Of a DNA stretch of 64,000 nucleotides, positions 44,398 through 55,298 are shown in pieces (position 1 is the first letter of the stretch; every line of letters starts with the position of its first letter). The notes beneath the pieces are model-generated. The model saw only the letters and a program-made list of their open reading frames with translations. It did no database searches and had not been told where the DNA came from. The translations under genes were made by a program, and so were the position numbers. The DNA comes from Alkaliphilus hydrothermalis (lineage in GTDB: Bacteria; Bacillota; Clostridia; Peptostreptococcales; Natronincolaceae), in contig NZ_JAFBEE010000006.1 in the NCBI RefSeq assembly GCF_016908555.1, forward strand, positions 83,307-147,306. Reading direction: 5' to 3'.

Positions 44398-44429
44398 GAA
44401 AAAAAGCCCCCCATGGGATCCATGGGGGG
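44398..44429 (-). terminator. Terminator of the stalk-domain gene (minus strand)
   Basis: CCCCCCATG / CATGGGGGG stem around GGATCC; on the minus strand it is followed by a run of T. A second hairpin (CACGAAATC/GATTTCGGG, 44530-44551) lies just after the gene. The rest of 44245-44559 is AT-rich and has no recognisable gene. Confidence 0.85.
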
Positions 44430-44559
44430 AGTCTTGTGTCAGATTAAGGGTGTTATAAACTTACATACTAATTTTATTAAGAAAAGAGATGTTTGATATT
44501 AGTATATAAGTTTCTAACAAAGCGACCACCACGAAATCAAAGATTTCGGGTGTCTGCTT

Positions 44560-46056
44560 TTATTCAAAGATAATTGGTTGTAGTGTTCTAGGGCTGTAGA
44601 TGTCAGTTCTAAAGAATTCTAAGCTGGTAACGGGTACAAGATTTTTATCAACGACTGTACCAAAGATATCCACGTCCCAATTGGTGTTAATATGATACAA
44701 CGGCCCTTGTACAAAGGATCTAAAGCTAAATTCTCCATTGTTTACGACATTCCTCCAAGCTGCAGAATCAATAGAGAAGTCACTTTCCATAATGATTTCA
44801 AAGGAACCGCTATGGCCCTCGTTTACCGTATAAGTGAAGCTGAAGGTATTTCCCCCATAATAGAATTTACCAAAACGATGATTTAGCTCATCCTCCAGCT
44901 CATCCAGTAAATCCACCGAGTGCAATTGATTTTCCTCGAAGCTAAAGCGAAGTTTTGTTTCCTTCTTGGTACCGGTAACTATCCTACCATTGATATTCAC
45001 ATGGTCATAGAGCTTATCTACTTCAGATTTCAGACGATTCAAGTACTGGATTTTCAAAGAAGGACTCCAACTATCAAAGCTTTCCTTATAGGAAGCGATG
45101 ATATCAATATCATTTTGGCTAACAAACACTTCATAAGTAAAAGTAGAGCTATTGTAATATTTAAGCTTACTGTTGAGGGCATTTTCAATAGCAACTCCAT
45201 CCACCATTGAATTCTTTTTATGATCCGCCAGCCTGAAATCAAAGAATAAATGATTACCTCTAGTCCAATAGCTAGCATATTCAGTTCCATAATTAAAGTT
45301 AGATTGACGAATATCCCCATCTATTTCAGCGTGGGGATTAAGCAATTCTCTAGTGACATAGAAAATATCATCCACCCAATTTTCAATATCCCTACGGTTC
45401 AAGCTACTCCATTTCGTTGTTTGGGAGCTGTCAAAAACAGCAGAAAAAATATATTTACTGCCCCCTACGTATCTAAAACGGATACTCATGGGGATGTTCT
45501 GTAGCGTCCTAAAATGTTCTTTTAAATAAGCTTCCATTTCTGGGGCAGTTTTAATTTTCTGGTAGGGGAATTCTGACTCCTTTAGTATTTGAATTTTCCT
45601 TTCAAGCTCTGTTATTTGGTTTCTCAAGCTGTAGACCTCAAAGTTATGCTGATACTGGTCATGATGAGCTTCAATATTTTGGGGCTTGGAGGATAAGGAT
45701 TGAAGGTTCTTACGTAATCCTTTAATCTCACTAATAAAGGTCTTATTCTTTAAGATCGTATCACTACCCTCAAGAAAAGGATTGTGGTTGGTCTTAAGGC
45801 TAATGGTATTTGTGGCCTGATTTAACTCATAATTAAGATATAGATAATCAGATACTTCCCGTATCGGGACATATACCTCGTTATTATAAATAAACACATC
45901 GTTATTTAAGTGTACCTCAGAATCATTTACCTGCAATTTAAAATGATCAAACCAAGCCGTAATGGAACGACTGTAGGATTCAGTAAAGGCAGGAGTAGTC
46001 AGTAAAGAAAACAGCAATAAGATTGTGACTGCCATGGTGATTGATTTTTTCCCCAT
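44560..46056 (-). CDS. Exported protein with copper amine oxidase N-like stalk domain
   Basis: A 498-residue secreted protein. A signal peptide (about residues 1-26) is followed by a copper amine oxidase N-terminal-like module (WFDHFKLQVNDSEVHLNNDVFIYNNEVYVPIREVSDYLYLNYE), a beta-rich wall-associated module common in Clostridia and not an oxidase by itself. A coiled-coil stretch (about 130-165) and a large C-terminal region of unknown type with repeated Phe/Tyr motifs follow. It starts at ATG after AAGGAGG and diverges from the giant IPT gene. No enzymatic motif was seen. Confidence 0.85.
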   Translation of the reverse strand: MGKKSITMAVTILLLFSLLTTPAFTESYSRSITAWFDHFKLQVNDSEVHLNNDVFIYNNEVYVPIREVSDYLYLNYELNQATNTISLKTNHNPFLEGSDTILKNKTFISEIKGLRKNLQSLSSKPQNIEAHHDQYQHNFEVYSLRNQITELERKIQILKESEFPYQKIKTAPEMEAYLKEHFRTLQNIPMSIRFRYVGGSKYIFSAVFDSSQTTKWSSLNRRDIENWVDDIFYVTRELLNPHAEIDGDIRQSNFNYGTEYASYWTRGNHLFFDFRLADHKKNSMVDGVAIENALNSKLKYYNSSTFTYEVFVSQNDIDIIASYKESFDSWSPSLKIQYLNRLKSEVDKLYDHVNINGRIVTGTKKETKLRFSFEENQLHSVDLLDELEDELNHRFGKFYYGGNTFSFTYTVNEGHSGSFEIIMESDFSIDSAAWRNVVNNGEFSFRSFVQGPLYHINTNWDVDIFGTVVDKNLVPVTSLEFFRTDIYSPRTLQPIIFE

Positions 46057-46360
46057 TAAAATAATACCTCCTTCGTTGTTAGTATTTATATAAATTATAT
46101 CGGATAAAAAGGGAAAAACTGTAGACCATTGTTCCTAAAATGTTTCAATTTAATGACAAAAGTCGAAGGAGGAAAGAAATTGGAGATTGCCTATGGTATA
46201 ATATAAAAAATAACTATGCTACCAGAATATACTACTATAAATTAATGGTAATTTTACCGATAAAATAGATACAAGGAAGAAATAACTTTTACATAGATGA
46301 ATTTACTACAAATGAGTTAAATGAAAAATAATCAACAGAGGAGAAATAGGAGGCCAGCTT
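46057..46360. other. Divergent intergenic region before the giant gene
   Basis: About 300 AT-rich bases. TGGTATAAT near 46196-46204 is an extended -10 for the plus strand, about 155 bases before the ATG. No open frame and no strong hairpin seen. Confidence 0.45.
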
Positions 46361-49300
46361 ATGAGAAAGAAAATAGCACTAATAATTTTTATTACAATGA
46401 TTTTTAATCTCTTTTACAATCATATACCCATCAATCCGGTATATGCAGCAGGAGAGCCTGTGGTAATTAATAAGATTACCATTAAGGAGGAGGCTGAAGT
46501 CGTCAATGGACAACTAAAGACCAACTATCAAGTAATTTTCAATGGTTTTCCTATGACGGATATAGATGCAATTCATGTCGTTCAAGGGGGCGTTATCAAG
46601 AAAACCCTACCAAAGGAAGAATTGCTGCTCATCAATAGTGGTAATCTTGCTTATGTACCCGATGGGGGAGGACAAAGTATAGAGAGTATTTTTGGTGCCA
46701 CGGGTACAGTGTACTTTAGGGTAGTGAGACAAGGGGTTACCTATCCTGAGGATCCCTTAAAGCCCTTTGAGCTTCCAAACAACACCTTTAACTTCATGAA
46801 AGTTGATACCATTAACAACATGAGTCCCGCGTCTTGGCCGATTACAGTTATTAAGGGTACAGATTTTTCGATTGAAGGAACCCATTTTGATACAGCATAC
46901 AAGCTGGGAATTACAACAGGCTTAACAGTTACCAACATAGTAGATTACGATGTATCGGCGGATCAAAGACAGATTGTTATTAGCACTGATACTGTAAACA
47001 TAGATGCCGGGAATAATCAAAACCTAGTATTTGAAAAAAATAGTGGGAGCAATGTCGAGCTTAGATATGTTGTGAAAAAAGGGATTAATGTAGCGAATCC
47101 GCTGGATTTAAACAACGTGTCCATCACTCCTCTAGAGGGGACTCAAGGAAGTATTTTAAGAATTAAAGCAGACAATACAACTGCCCTACTGGATAGTGGG
47201 ACAAAGGTATACATAGGAGAGAAAGAAGCCGTCAGAAACACAGGGGGCTTTAGTAATGGAACCTTTACCTACAACGAAGGAGGAATCTTAAAAACAGGAT
47301 TGGAGGTAGTGGTACCAAAGCTAGATTCAGGAGGGCCCAAACCCATCGTGATTAAAAACTACTTTGGAGACACTTATACCCACAATCAAGATTTTACTTA
47401 TGTAGTGGCTGAGGGGTCTGTATTGGAGGTTATTGATATTGACCCAGCAAAGGCCTTTACAAATGAAGAAAAGGTTGTAGAGCATTTAAGGGTTAGAAAC
47501 ATTGTCCCCCTCAATAATATCAAGGGGATTAAACACTCTGCAGATGTTGCCGCCCTAGAAGAAGGGACTGCTAACCTAAGATATTTTACAGAGATTGATC
47601 CAAAGGCCAAGTATATACGATATACCTTATCCAACGGAGATTATGTGGAAAGAAAAATCAGTGTGATGATTGGTTTGCCGGCTAATATTACAAGCCTACC
47701 CCTGACTTCCCTACAGGATATAACAACCTTGAGCTTAAAGACCGATAAGGTAAGCCAGGCGGGGAAATATGTGGTCTCTGTAAGAACTGAAACCGTCCAC
47801 TATAAACTAACTGGACCAGACATCACAGAGCTTTATTATGTTGTCGAAGAAGCCCCCTACGCTTCCCAGTCAAAGGTGTGGTTTGAGTTCCAACCGGATA
47901 TCTCAACCCCCGACATCGTAAAACTCATTCCAAACAAGGGGCCCTTTACAGAAGATATTACTGCAACCCTTGAGGGAACTAACTTTAGAGTAGAAAGTAT
48001 TGACGGAGAGCGTTATTATCCCATGATTATCATTGGTAGTGATAACGTAGGGGTTGCCGGTGAGCGATATAAAATCATCACAAAGAACCAACAAGGTAAA
48101 ACAATTTACTATTTCAGTGATCGATCAGATGGAACAAATTTAGGGGTAGCCACGGAAGCACCCTTTGACTTTCAGGTATTAACCTCCAACAACATCCCTG
48201 TAGATGGACAGGCCATCAAGTCGGGTACAAAGATTAAGTTCACTATTCCTAAAGGATTTACCCTATACAATGGCTATGCCAACGTAATTGTATATAACCC
48301 AAGCCCCTTAGGTGTATTGGGTGGGCGAGATCGAGAGGACAATGCATTTGAGTACGTTAGTCCCGATGCAGGAACAATCTTGACACCCACCATTACCTCT
48401 GTTACCCCCGATAAAGTAGCAGTGGGGAAACCTCAAGAGGTGGTGGTGAAGGGAACCAATTTCCAACCAGGGGCTGTTGTCACCATTGATGGAGAGGTAA
48501 TCCAAAATAGAGCCATTGACGTAGCTAAGGGGACCATTACCTTTAATTCTCCAAATGGAAGGGTTGGCAGGACCTATCTACAGGTTATTAATCCCGATGG
48601 AGGATTTGTATCTGCACCCTTTGAGTTTATCCAAACCTTCAGTCAACCAATCATTCAGAAGGTTATCCCAAATGTAGGGGGTAAAGGAAGCTTAGTGATC
48701 ATTAAAGGAACAGGTTTCTTTACACCCAACCCCAGCGCCCAGACGGAGGCCTACCAAATTGGTACAACCGTAAGGATTGACGGAAAGGACGTCAACAGAC
48801 AGTATTTTAGAGTCGGAGACCTACCAACTGGAGATCTTGAGTTTAGGGATTTTATCAATGATTATTTTGTAGGGGAAGAACAGGCCATCTATGGACCAAA
48901 TGGTGAAATACTAAAAACCTATGGCAGTAACGTGGCTGTAGTGGACAATGAAACCATCTATATGATTGTTCCAGATCCAAAGCTACCAGAAAAATCCTTC
49001 TTTATGAATGCCCCATTAGATATTAAGGTTGTCAACCCAGACTTAGGGAGCCATGAAATTAAAAAAGGTTTTAAATTTATTGACGTAGTAACACGTCCTA
49101 AAATTAATGAGCTTGACCCTGCGATAGGAGACTATAGGGGGGGGAATATTGTAGAGATTCGAGGAGAGAACTTCTACGAAAATGTAAAGGTATTCTTTGG
49201 TACCCAGCAGGCTCAAGTATATAGAAGAAGTAATAATGCTAAATTAATATGGGTATACGTTCCTGCCTATGGGGAGGATATGGAAAGTAGAAATGAAGTG

Positions 49301-52261
49301 ACGGTACCTGTAACCGTACAAAACAGTGATGGGGGCTCCTTTACCCTCTACAACGGATATAAATATGTCAACCCAGGATATGATGCAACCATTACAAAGC
49401 TTACCCCAAAGGTAGGGAATACAGCAGGGGGAGATCGGGTTCTCATTTCTGGAATCAGCTTTAGAGCAAAGGATTTTGGAACAGGTACACAGGAGTTGCC
49501 TTCCGTTTACTTTGGAGGGATTAAAGTACCAAAGGAAAATATCACTTTTGTATTACCTCCAAAGGCAACCTATGAAGAAATAGAAACCTCCGACATGATC
49601 ATTGTGGAAAGCACCCCACCACACCCTGCTGGGAAGGCGGACGTCACAGTGATTAACTTTGACGGAGCAACAGCCACAATGAAAAATGCTTTTGAATATA
49701 AATCAAAGCAGCCCGTTATTGATCAAGTATTACCAAACCAAGGAAGTCGTCTTGGGGGAAGCGAGATTACAATAGTGGGAAAAGACTTTGTTTCAAATGG
49801 CCTCCATGTAGCCTTCGGGGATGAAATGGGTAAAGCTGATATTTTATCGGGACAGGCTACTGTCAAGGTGGGGGACGTTATTGTCAGATACAATGCCTAT
49901 GTGGAGGATTACAACATCACCCTTTACTACAAAGAGGCAGTAGATGGAAACCAATTGATGGTTAAGAAAGAGGGGTTACCGGACCCCACAAATCAATTTA
50001 AGATTATAGAAGAAGAAGAATTCATCATTGTCACGGTACCATGGAAGGATGTAGACCCTATTACTGGAGACATGGCGGATGAAAACATTAAAATAGAAGT
50101 TAAGGATAGTGACTTAGTTGTGACTAGAAGACTAGGGATTATCAAAAAAGTAGAGGGGGAAGAGCGGATCACCCTATCCACGCCACCAGCTGCAGAGGTA
50201 GGAAAGAAGGAACTGAAGGTATTTAACTATGATGGAAAGTTTGCTAAATCTGACTTTACCTTTACAAATCCCTTTAGACCACCGGTGATTACAAATATGA
50301 TTCCAGTCTCTACTCAATCAGTAGATGAAATTAATGGAGTGACCTATAATCCAGCTATCAACATTGATGTGGCATCGGCGTCACCTGTGGGGGGCTCACC
50401 TTTAATCATAGAGGGTGAAAACTTCCGTTCAGGAGTTAAAGTCTTTATTGGAGACAAAGAAGCCACCATCAAATCAAAGAGCGCCAATGATGATGAGATC
50501 ATTGTGATTGTCCCAGAGGCTGACGACAACACAGTAGGGACATTCCTTCGAATACTAGTGGTGAATCAAGATGGGGGAGCGGCCTACGGAGACTTTGTTC
50601 CGCCGGACCAAACTAGAAACCCCTTCTACTTCAAATATGTACCGGAGGGAAGTAGTCCAAAGGTTACGGCTGTTACCCCAGGGGCAGGACCTGTTACGGG
50701 GGGGACCAAGGTAACCATCAAGGGCTCAGAGTTTAAAGACCAAGATACCTTTGGTAATCCAAAGGAGGTAATGGTGTTAATAGGAGGTATTCCAGTACCT
50801 CAAACTGATATATCTTATGTTAATCCCCAAACCCTTGAGATAATCATGCCAGAGGGGAAGGTTGGAAAGCAAACTATCGAGGTGATAAACTATGACCACG
50901 GTAGGGGTATTGCACCTGATATCTTTACTTATATTAGCCAACCTCAAATAGTAACAGTAGCACCCAATAAGATTTTTACTAATGATACGGAATCTGTAGT
51001 TACCCTAAGCGGTTCAATGTTCCAACAGGGGGCAAAGATCTTCATCGGAGGGACTTTAGTACCAGAGAATGAGGTAAAGCAGGGACAGGAAATCAAAGCA
51101 ACAGGAATCCGTGGAGTAGATGCCAACGGGAACAATAGAAAGATGGTGATTGTTGGGGGGACAGAAGCCGCCAGCGTTGTCGTAGAGGATGAAAATACCA
51201 TTAAGGTTACCTTCAACGAAGCCACAAATCTTCACAATAGTCATTTGATTATCCTCAATCCAGACGGAGGACTTTCATCAGAGTACAAGGACTTTAATTA
51301 TATGATTCCAGTTCCCACAAGACCATTGGTGTTGGAGGGAATACCAGGGGCAGAGTCTTCTGTAAAGCTAGTCTGGAGTGCTTCAAATCCAGACCTATTA
51401 AACAAAGCTGAGCGTTACGAGATCTATGGTAAGAAATTTGGAGCAGGTAAATATACCCTGATTGGGGACACCCGTAATGCAGAGTTTTTAGTAAAGGGGC
51501 TTCAACCCAACACCAGCTATAGCTTTATGGTAAGGGCCCTCAATAAATATGGTAGTGCATTGGAATTTGCAGAAGTGACAGTCAGAACCTTCAACGAGAG
51601 GGAAGACCAGCAGCTGAAGGATAAAAATGAAGCGATTAAGGAAGAAAACAATCATCAAGCTAAAAATGGAAAAGTAGAAATCTTTGATGGTAACGTAATA
51701 CGGACCATAGGAAAGGATGAAATTAAGTCCGGTAGTAGTCCCTATGTCATTGATTTCTCCCTAGCCCAATACAAGCAGCAGACCAAGTATACGGTTTCAA
51801 TTCCAGTGGAGACAATGCAAATACTGTTTAGGGAAATTACCATTACCGATGGACAAATGAGCTTCACCCTTTATCCAAGGGATCTATATACGAGGGAGGT
51901 TAGCCAAATCTCCAATAAAGACCTCAAGGATGCCCATGTGAAGATTAACGTGGAACGACTAACAGGCCAAAGAGCTACATCCCTTTTTACAGCAATTAAT
52001 CGAAGTAAAAAGAGGGCATCTGAAGCCTATGAGGTCACCTTTCAGCTACAGGTGGGAAGAAATGCCTCAGAGATTGGAAGTATGATGAAGCCAGGGGAAT
52101 TCAGTATGAAATTTGACCCTATGGCCTATTCTTCAGCCAATAAAAATAAATTATTCATTGGACAGTATCAATCCTCCAGCCACAGCTTTACAAAAGTGGC
52201 GGCAGGACAAAAATCCAGCCTACAACAGAGGGGGATATACGTACTTTTATCAGAACGTTAA
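46361..52261 (+). CDS. Giant IPT/TIG-repeat surface protein
   Basis: A 1966-residue exported protein. A signal peptide ends NPVYAAG (residues 1-30). From about residue 675 to 1645 run many immunoglobulin-like IPT/TIG modules, recognised by PTITSVTPDKVAVGKPQEVVVKGTNF, PAIGDYRGGNIVEIRGENFYENVKVFFG, PGAGPVTGGTKVTIKGSEF and PNQGSRLGGSEITIVGKDF. A fibronectin III module lies at about 1652-1746 and an unplaced C-terminal domain follows. There is no SLH or LPXTG motif, so attachment probably depends on the SLH proteins of the same cluster. ATG after AGGAGG. It begins a run of four envelope genes. Confidence 0.9.
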   Translation: MRKKIALIIFITMIFNLFYNHIPINPVYAAGEPVVINKITIKEEAEVVNGQLKTNYQVIFNGFPMTDIDAIHVVQGGVIKKTLPKEELLLINSGNLAYVPDGGGQSIESIFGATGTVYFRVVRQGVTYPEDPLKPFELPNNTFNFMKVDTINNMSPASWPITVIKGTDFSIEGTHFDTAYKLGITTGLTVTNIVDYDVSADQRQIVISTDTVNIDAGNNQNLVFEKNSGSNVELRYVVKKGINVANPLDLNNVSITPLEGTQGSILRIKADNTTALLDSGTKVYIGEKEAVRNTGGFSNGTFTYNEGGILKTGLEVVVPKLDSGGPKPIVIKNYFGDTYTHNQDFTYVVAEGSVLEVIDIDPAKAFTNEEKVVEHLRVRNIVPLNNIKGIKHSADVAALEEGTANLRYFTEIDPKAKYIRYTLSNGDYVERKISVMIGLPANITSLPLTSLQDITTLSLKTDKVSQAGKYVVSVRTETVHYKLTGPDITELYYVVEEAPYASQSKVWFEFQPDISTPDIVKLIPNKGPFTEDITATLEGTNFRVESIDGERYYPMIIIGSDNVGVAGERYKIITKNQQGKTIYYFSDRSDGTNLGVATEAPFDFQVLTSNNIPVDGQAIKSGTKIKFTIPKGFTLYNGYANVIVYNPSPLGVLGGRDREDNAFEYVSPDAGTILTPTITSVTPDKVAVGKPQEVVVKGTNFQPGAVVTIDGEVIQNRAIDVAKGTITFNSPNGRVGRTYLQVINPDGGFVSAPFEFIQTFSQPIIQKVIPNVGGKGSLVIIKGTGFFTPNPSAQTEAYQIGTTVRIDGKDVNRQYFRVGDLPTGDLEFRDFINDYFVGEEQAIYGPNGEILKTYGSNVAVVDNETIYMIVPDPKLPEKSFFMNAPLDIKVVNPDLGSHEIKKGFKFIDVVTRPKINELDPAIGDYRGGNIVEIRGENFYENVKVFFGTQQAQVYRRSNNAKLIWVYVPAYGEDMESRNEVTVPVTVQNSDGGSFTLYNGYKYVNPGYDATITKLTPKVGNTAGGDRVLISGISFRAKDFGTGTQELPSVYFGGIKVPKENITFVLPPKATYEEIETSDMIIVESTPPHPAGKADVTVINFDGATATMKNAFEYKSKQPVIDQVLPNQGSRLGGSEITIVGKDFVSNGLHVAFGDEMGKADILSGQATVKVGDVIVRYNAYVEDYNITLYYKEAVDGNQLMVKKEGLPDPTNQFKIIEEEEFIIVTVPWKDVDPITGDMADENIKIEVKDSDLVVTRRLGIIKKVEGEERITLSTPPAAEVGKKELKVFNYDGKFAKSDFTFTNPFRPPVITNMIPVSTQSVDEINGVTYNPAINIDVASASPVGGSPLIIEGENFRSGVKVFIGDKEATIKSKSANDDEIIVIVPEADDNTVGTFLRILVVNQDGGAAYGDFVPPDQTRNPFYFKYVPEGSSPKVTAVTPGAGPVTGGTKVTIKGSEFKDQDTFGNPKEVMVLIGGIPVPQTDISYVNPQTLEIIMPEGKVGKQTIEVINYDHGRGIAPDIFTYISQPQIVTVAPNKIFTNDTESVVTLSGSMFQQGAKIFIGGTLVPENEVKQGQEIKATGIRGVDANGNNRKMVIVGGTEAASVVVEDENTIKVTFNEATNLHNSHLIILNPDGGLSSEYKDFNYMIPVPTRPLVLEGIPGAESSVKLVWSASNPDLLNKAERYEIYGKKFGAGKYTLIGDTRNAEFLVKGLQPNTSYSFMVRALNKYGSALEFAEVTVRTFNEREDQQLKDKNEAIKEENNHQAKNGKVEIFDGNVIRTIGKDEIKSGSSPYVIDFSLAQYKQQTKYTVSIPVETMQILFREITITDGQMSFTLYPRDLYTREVSQISNKDLKDAHVKINVERLTGQRATSLFTAINRSKKRASEAYEVTFQLQVGRNASEIGSMMKPGEFSMKFDPMAYSSANKNKLFIGQYQSSSHSFTKVAAGQKSSLQQRGIYVLLSER

Positions 52262-52283
52262 TCCAGTTGAAAAACCATGATCT

Positions 52284-52356
52284 TCTTCGACGCGGCAGGA
52301 ACACAGCACCCTTACGTATTTTTAGATACGCTGCCTTCGCTGTGTACCCTTGCTCC
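52284..52356. repeat. Large imperfect inverted repeat
   Basis: ACACAGC and GCTGTGT enclose a second palindrome CGTAT-TTTTAG-ATACG. Together they form a long hairpin with a central internal loop, flanked by CGACGCGGCAG and CCTTGCTCCTTGAG. It is GC-richer than surrounding DNA. There is no T-run, so it does not look like a terminator. Confidence 0.55.
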
Positions 52357-52474
52357 TTGAGTCTAAAGGCTTTTGAACAGGATGACAGGATAACAGAATA
52401 ACCTAATGTATTTTTTAATAAACTAGGGGGAGAATATATCTCTCCTTACACTTTAAAGATTGGAGAGAAAACCA

Positions 52475-55282
52475 ATGGAGAACAAGCTTAAAAAAACCTA
52501 CAGCTTAATATTGGCGATCCTATTACTCCTTCAACTAATTCCTCCAATTTCCTATGGAATAGAAGGATATACATCCCACCCTGTATATAATGGAGTGGAA
52601 AATCCTCAAGATCAATTAAAGAACTTCCACTATAGTGATATTTCAGGCCATTGGGGAACAGTACCAATACTGGAAATGGCGGGGCTTTCTTTAATGAGGG
52701 GGGTAGCTCCAAGCCGCTTTAGACCAAATAGTTCCTTGACCTATGTAGAAGCCTTGACGGTGTTGGTAAGGGCCATAGGTAAGGAAGCTGAGGCTCAGCA
52801 ATTAGGGGAGTTGCAGGCACCTGCAAATGTACGAAGCCTACTGTTATTGAGTGCCGTCCACAACTGGGGGAAGGGTGCAGTACAGGTGGCAGTAAATGAA
52901 GGGATTATCACCAACGAAGAAATTAATCAAATCATTAATTTAACGCCACAGGAACAAGAAAATTTAGAAAATCAATTGGAAAGGCAATTGGCCCGTTTTC
53001 AAAATGGTGGATATTCAGGGGAAGAGATTGCTGAGATTGAAAGACAAGTAAAGGAAAAGTTAGAAAATGCAGTATGGAATCGTCCAGTTCCCCGTCAGCA
53101 GGTGGCTGTATGGGTGGCGAGGGCATTAAAGCTTCAAGGAATCTATGGAGATAAAATTGTCAAAACCTATGGTTTCGATGATTGGGAGCAAATAGACACC
53201 GAAAAAATTCCTTTAATAGAAGCAGTTTTAAATCAAAATATTATGACGGGGATTACTCCCAATACCTTCGCACCAAGGGACGAGTTTACTAGAGTACAGA
53301 TGGCGCAAGTAATGTTTAATGTGGGAGAAGCATTCCTAGTACAAAGGGGAATCACCCAGAAGATTGGTCGAGTCATGGAAATCGAAGAGATAATACAGCA
53401 GCAACAGGCAAATGAAATCAAAAAGAGGGTCTACACCATCTTAAACCAAGACAATAGTCAAAACTACCTCACATCTGATGCAGGAAGGGATTTCTTAGTT
53501 CAGAAGGAAGGGGGGCTATCCTTATCCTCCCTACTGGAACAGGGGGATGTCATCTATTACTTTATTAATCCCCAGCAGGAAATCATTTATGCTAGGGTCG
53601 TTCCTACAAAAATTACAAAAATAGAGGGCTTTATAGATTTGGTGGATGTAGACAACAATCGCTTTGCCATGACGGATTTTGATGGCAAAAAGCACTTGAT
53701 GGAGCTACCGGCCTTCACTGAAGTGATGGTTAATGGCGTACCAGCAAGCTTAGAGGATTTAATCTATGGGCAAGAGGTAAAAGCAACCCTCAGACAGGGG
53801 ATGGTGGTATCCATCGAAGCCTATTTGGAGGAAGACCCATACCTCCACGGATATATTCCTCCTGGAAGCAAAACAAAAGTAGGGGATGTATTATTGATTA
53901 GTTCCACTGAAATAGAACTACAGGTAGAAGGGGAACGGGAAAAGTACAGAATCCTACCTACCACTATCGTTACTAGAAATGATCAGCATGCTAAACTCTT
54001 TGAAGTAAAGGAAGGGGACAGGGTCATTTTATCCTTCGATGATATATACAGTGCCGACATTGCCAGCATCAAAGTGGAGGATGACGAAAGACACATCACC
54101 AATATATATCGAGGTAAGCTGGAATACGTAAGTGAACGAAATAAGGAAATGATTATTAATTCTATTTCAGAGTATCAAGGGGCTACGTGGAATCCCCACC
54201 CACAGCAGAAGATTTCAATAAAGGTGGAAGGGGATATTTACCTAGGTGGAAACCAGATTACCTTAAAGGAACTGTCTGGACAAACGGGTAAGGAACTTTA
54301 TGTAGCAGTAGAAAACAGCTATGGCACCCAAAGGGCAGCTAAGGTATTGGTAAAGGAGGGGTCAACCATCCTTTATGAAAACAAGGTGACGGGGCTTCAA
54401 TTTGGAAACAGTCGAATGGTGGTGGAGAACAACACCATATCCTTTAATGAAGGAACCATAGTAGTCCAAAATAACCGACTGGTGGATATCCTCAACCTAG
54501 AAAATCAGCAAAGTATTTATTTAGCCGCAGACCTCAACCAAGGCAGAAGAAATGCAACATTTATTTCTATAGAATATGATGGAATGATGGATGACCGTAT
54601 CGACGGAACCCGTCTTGTGGTATATAGGGGTAGAATTGAAGATTTAGGAGACTATAGCCTAACCCTTGGACGACTGGCATATCAGTTGGATTACTTAAAG
54701 CTAGAAAATCACCAGTGGGGGGAAATTGCTAGACCACAAAAACTCACCATGACAGAAGACACCTATGTTTTTGATAGTGAAATTCAAAAGGAAGTACCTA
54801 CTGGGTATTTCTTAAATTCAAGGTTCATTGACCCAAATCAGATACAAGATTTAGATTTAAGAACCCGTATTAAAAACAATCATTACATAGGAAAAAGTGC
54901 CTTTATCATTGCTAGAGAAACCACCCTTCAAGGGGAAACAACAGCTGAAATATTGGGAATCAATTTAACACCAAATCACTTCAACTATTATCACATATTA
55001 AATACCGACCATAGTGCAATAGGAGAAATCGCAGAGGTGGATTTAGACGCCAATGAAATGACCATCACAAACCTTCGTCACTGGAACACCCTATCAAGCC
55101 GTTGGGAATCAGTACGAACACAAGAGGTTGTTTCCATGGAGAAGGCAACAATCCTTGTCAATGACAAGCCCATTAGTCGAGAAGAATTTTATCAGTTGAA
55201 GCAACGGGCAAAGGTCTATATCATCAAGAGCAAAGCCTCAGCCACCCATGATGATGCCTATATTGTCGTTGTAGAACAATAG
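52475..55282 (+). CDS. SLH-domain surface protein, large
   Basis: A 935-residue exported protein. The signal peptide is LKKTYSLILAILLLLQLIPPISYG. SLH modules lie in the first 300 residues: SDISGHWGTVPILEMAGLSLMRG ... FRPNSSLTYVEALTVLVRAIG, RPVPRQQVAVWVARAL, and PLIEAVLNQNIMTGITPNTFAPRDEFTRVQMAQVMF. The remaining 600 residues are beta-rich with no recognised domain. ATG 52475 has GGAGAG seven bases upstream; the open frame starts at TTG 52460. It likely anchors the complex to the wall polymer. Confidence 0.88.
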   Translation: MENKLKKTYSLILAILLLLQLIPPISYGIEGYTSHPVYNGVENPQDQLKNFHYSDISGHWGTVPILEMAGLSLMRGVAPSRFRPNSSLTYVEALTVLVRAIGKEAEAQQLGELQAPANVRSLLLLSAVHNWGKGAVQVAVNEGIITNEEINQIINLTPQEQENLENQLERQLARFQNGGYSGEEIAEIERQVKEKLENAVWNRPVPRQQVAVWVARALKLQGIYGDKIVKTYGFDDWEQIDTEKIPLIEAVLNQNIMTGITPNTFAPRDEFTRVQMAQVMFNVGEAFLVQRGITQKIGRVMEIEEIIQQQQANEIKKRVYTILNQDNSQNYLTSDAGRDFLVQKEGGLSLSSLLEQGDVIYYFINPQQEIIYARVVPTKITKIEGFIDLVDVDNNRFAMTDFDGKKHLMELPAFTEVMVNGVPASLEDLIYGQEVKATLRQGMVVSIEAYLEEDPYLHGYIPPGSKTKVGDVLLISSTEIELQVEGEREKYRILPTTIVTRNDQHAKLFEVKEGDRVILSFDDIYSADIASIKVEDDERHITNIYRGKLEYVSERNKEMIINSISEYQGATWNPHPQQKISIKVEGDIYLGGNQITLKELSGQTGKELYVAVENSYGTQRAAKVLVKEGSTILYENKVTGLQFGNSRMVVENNTISFNEGTIVVQNNRLVDILNLENQQSIYLAADLNQGRRNATFISIEYDGMMDDRIDGTRLVVYRGRIEDLGDYSLTLGRLAYQLDYLKLENHQWGEIARPQKLTMTEDTYVFDSEIQKEVPTGYFLNSRFIDPNQIQDLDLRTRIKNNHYIGKSAFIIARETTLQGETTAEILGINLTPNHFNYYHILNTDHSAIGEIAEVDLDANEMTITNLRHWNTLSSRWESVRTQEVVSMEKATILVNDKPISREEFYQLKQRAKVYIIKSKASATHDDAYIVVVEQ

Positions 55283-55298
55283 AAGGGAGAGGAAATAC

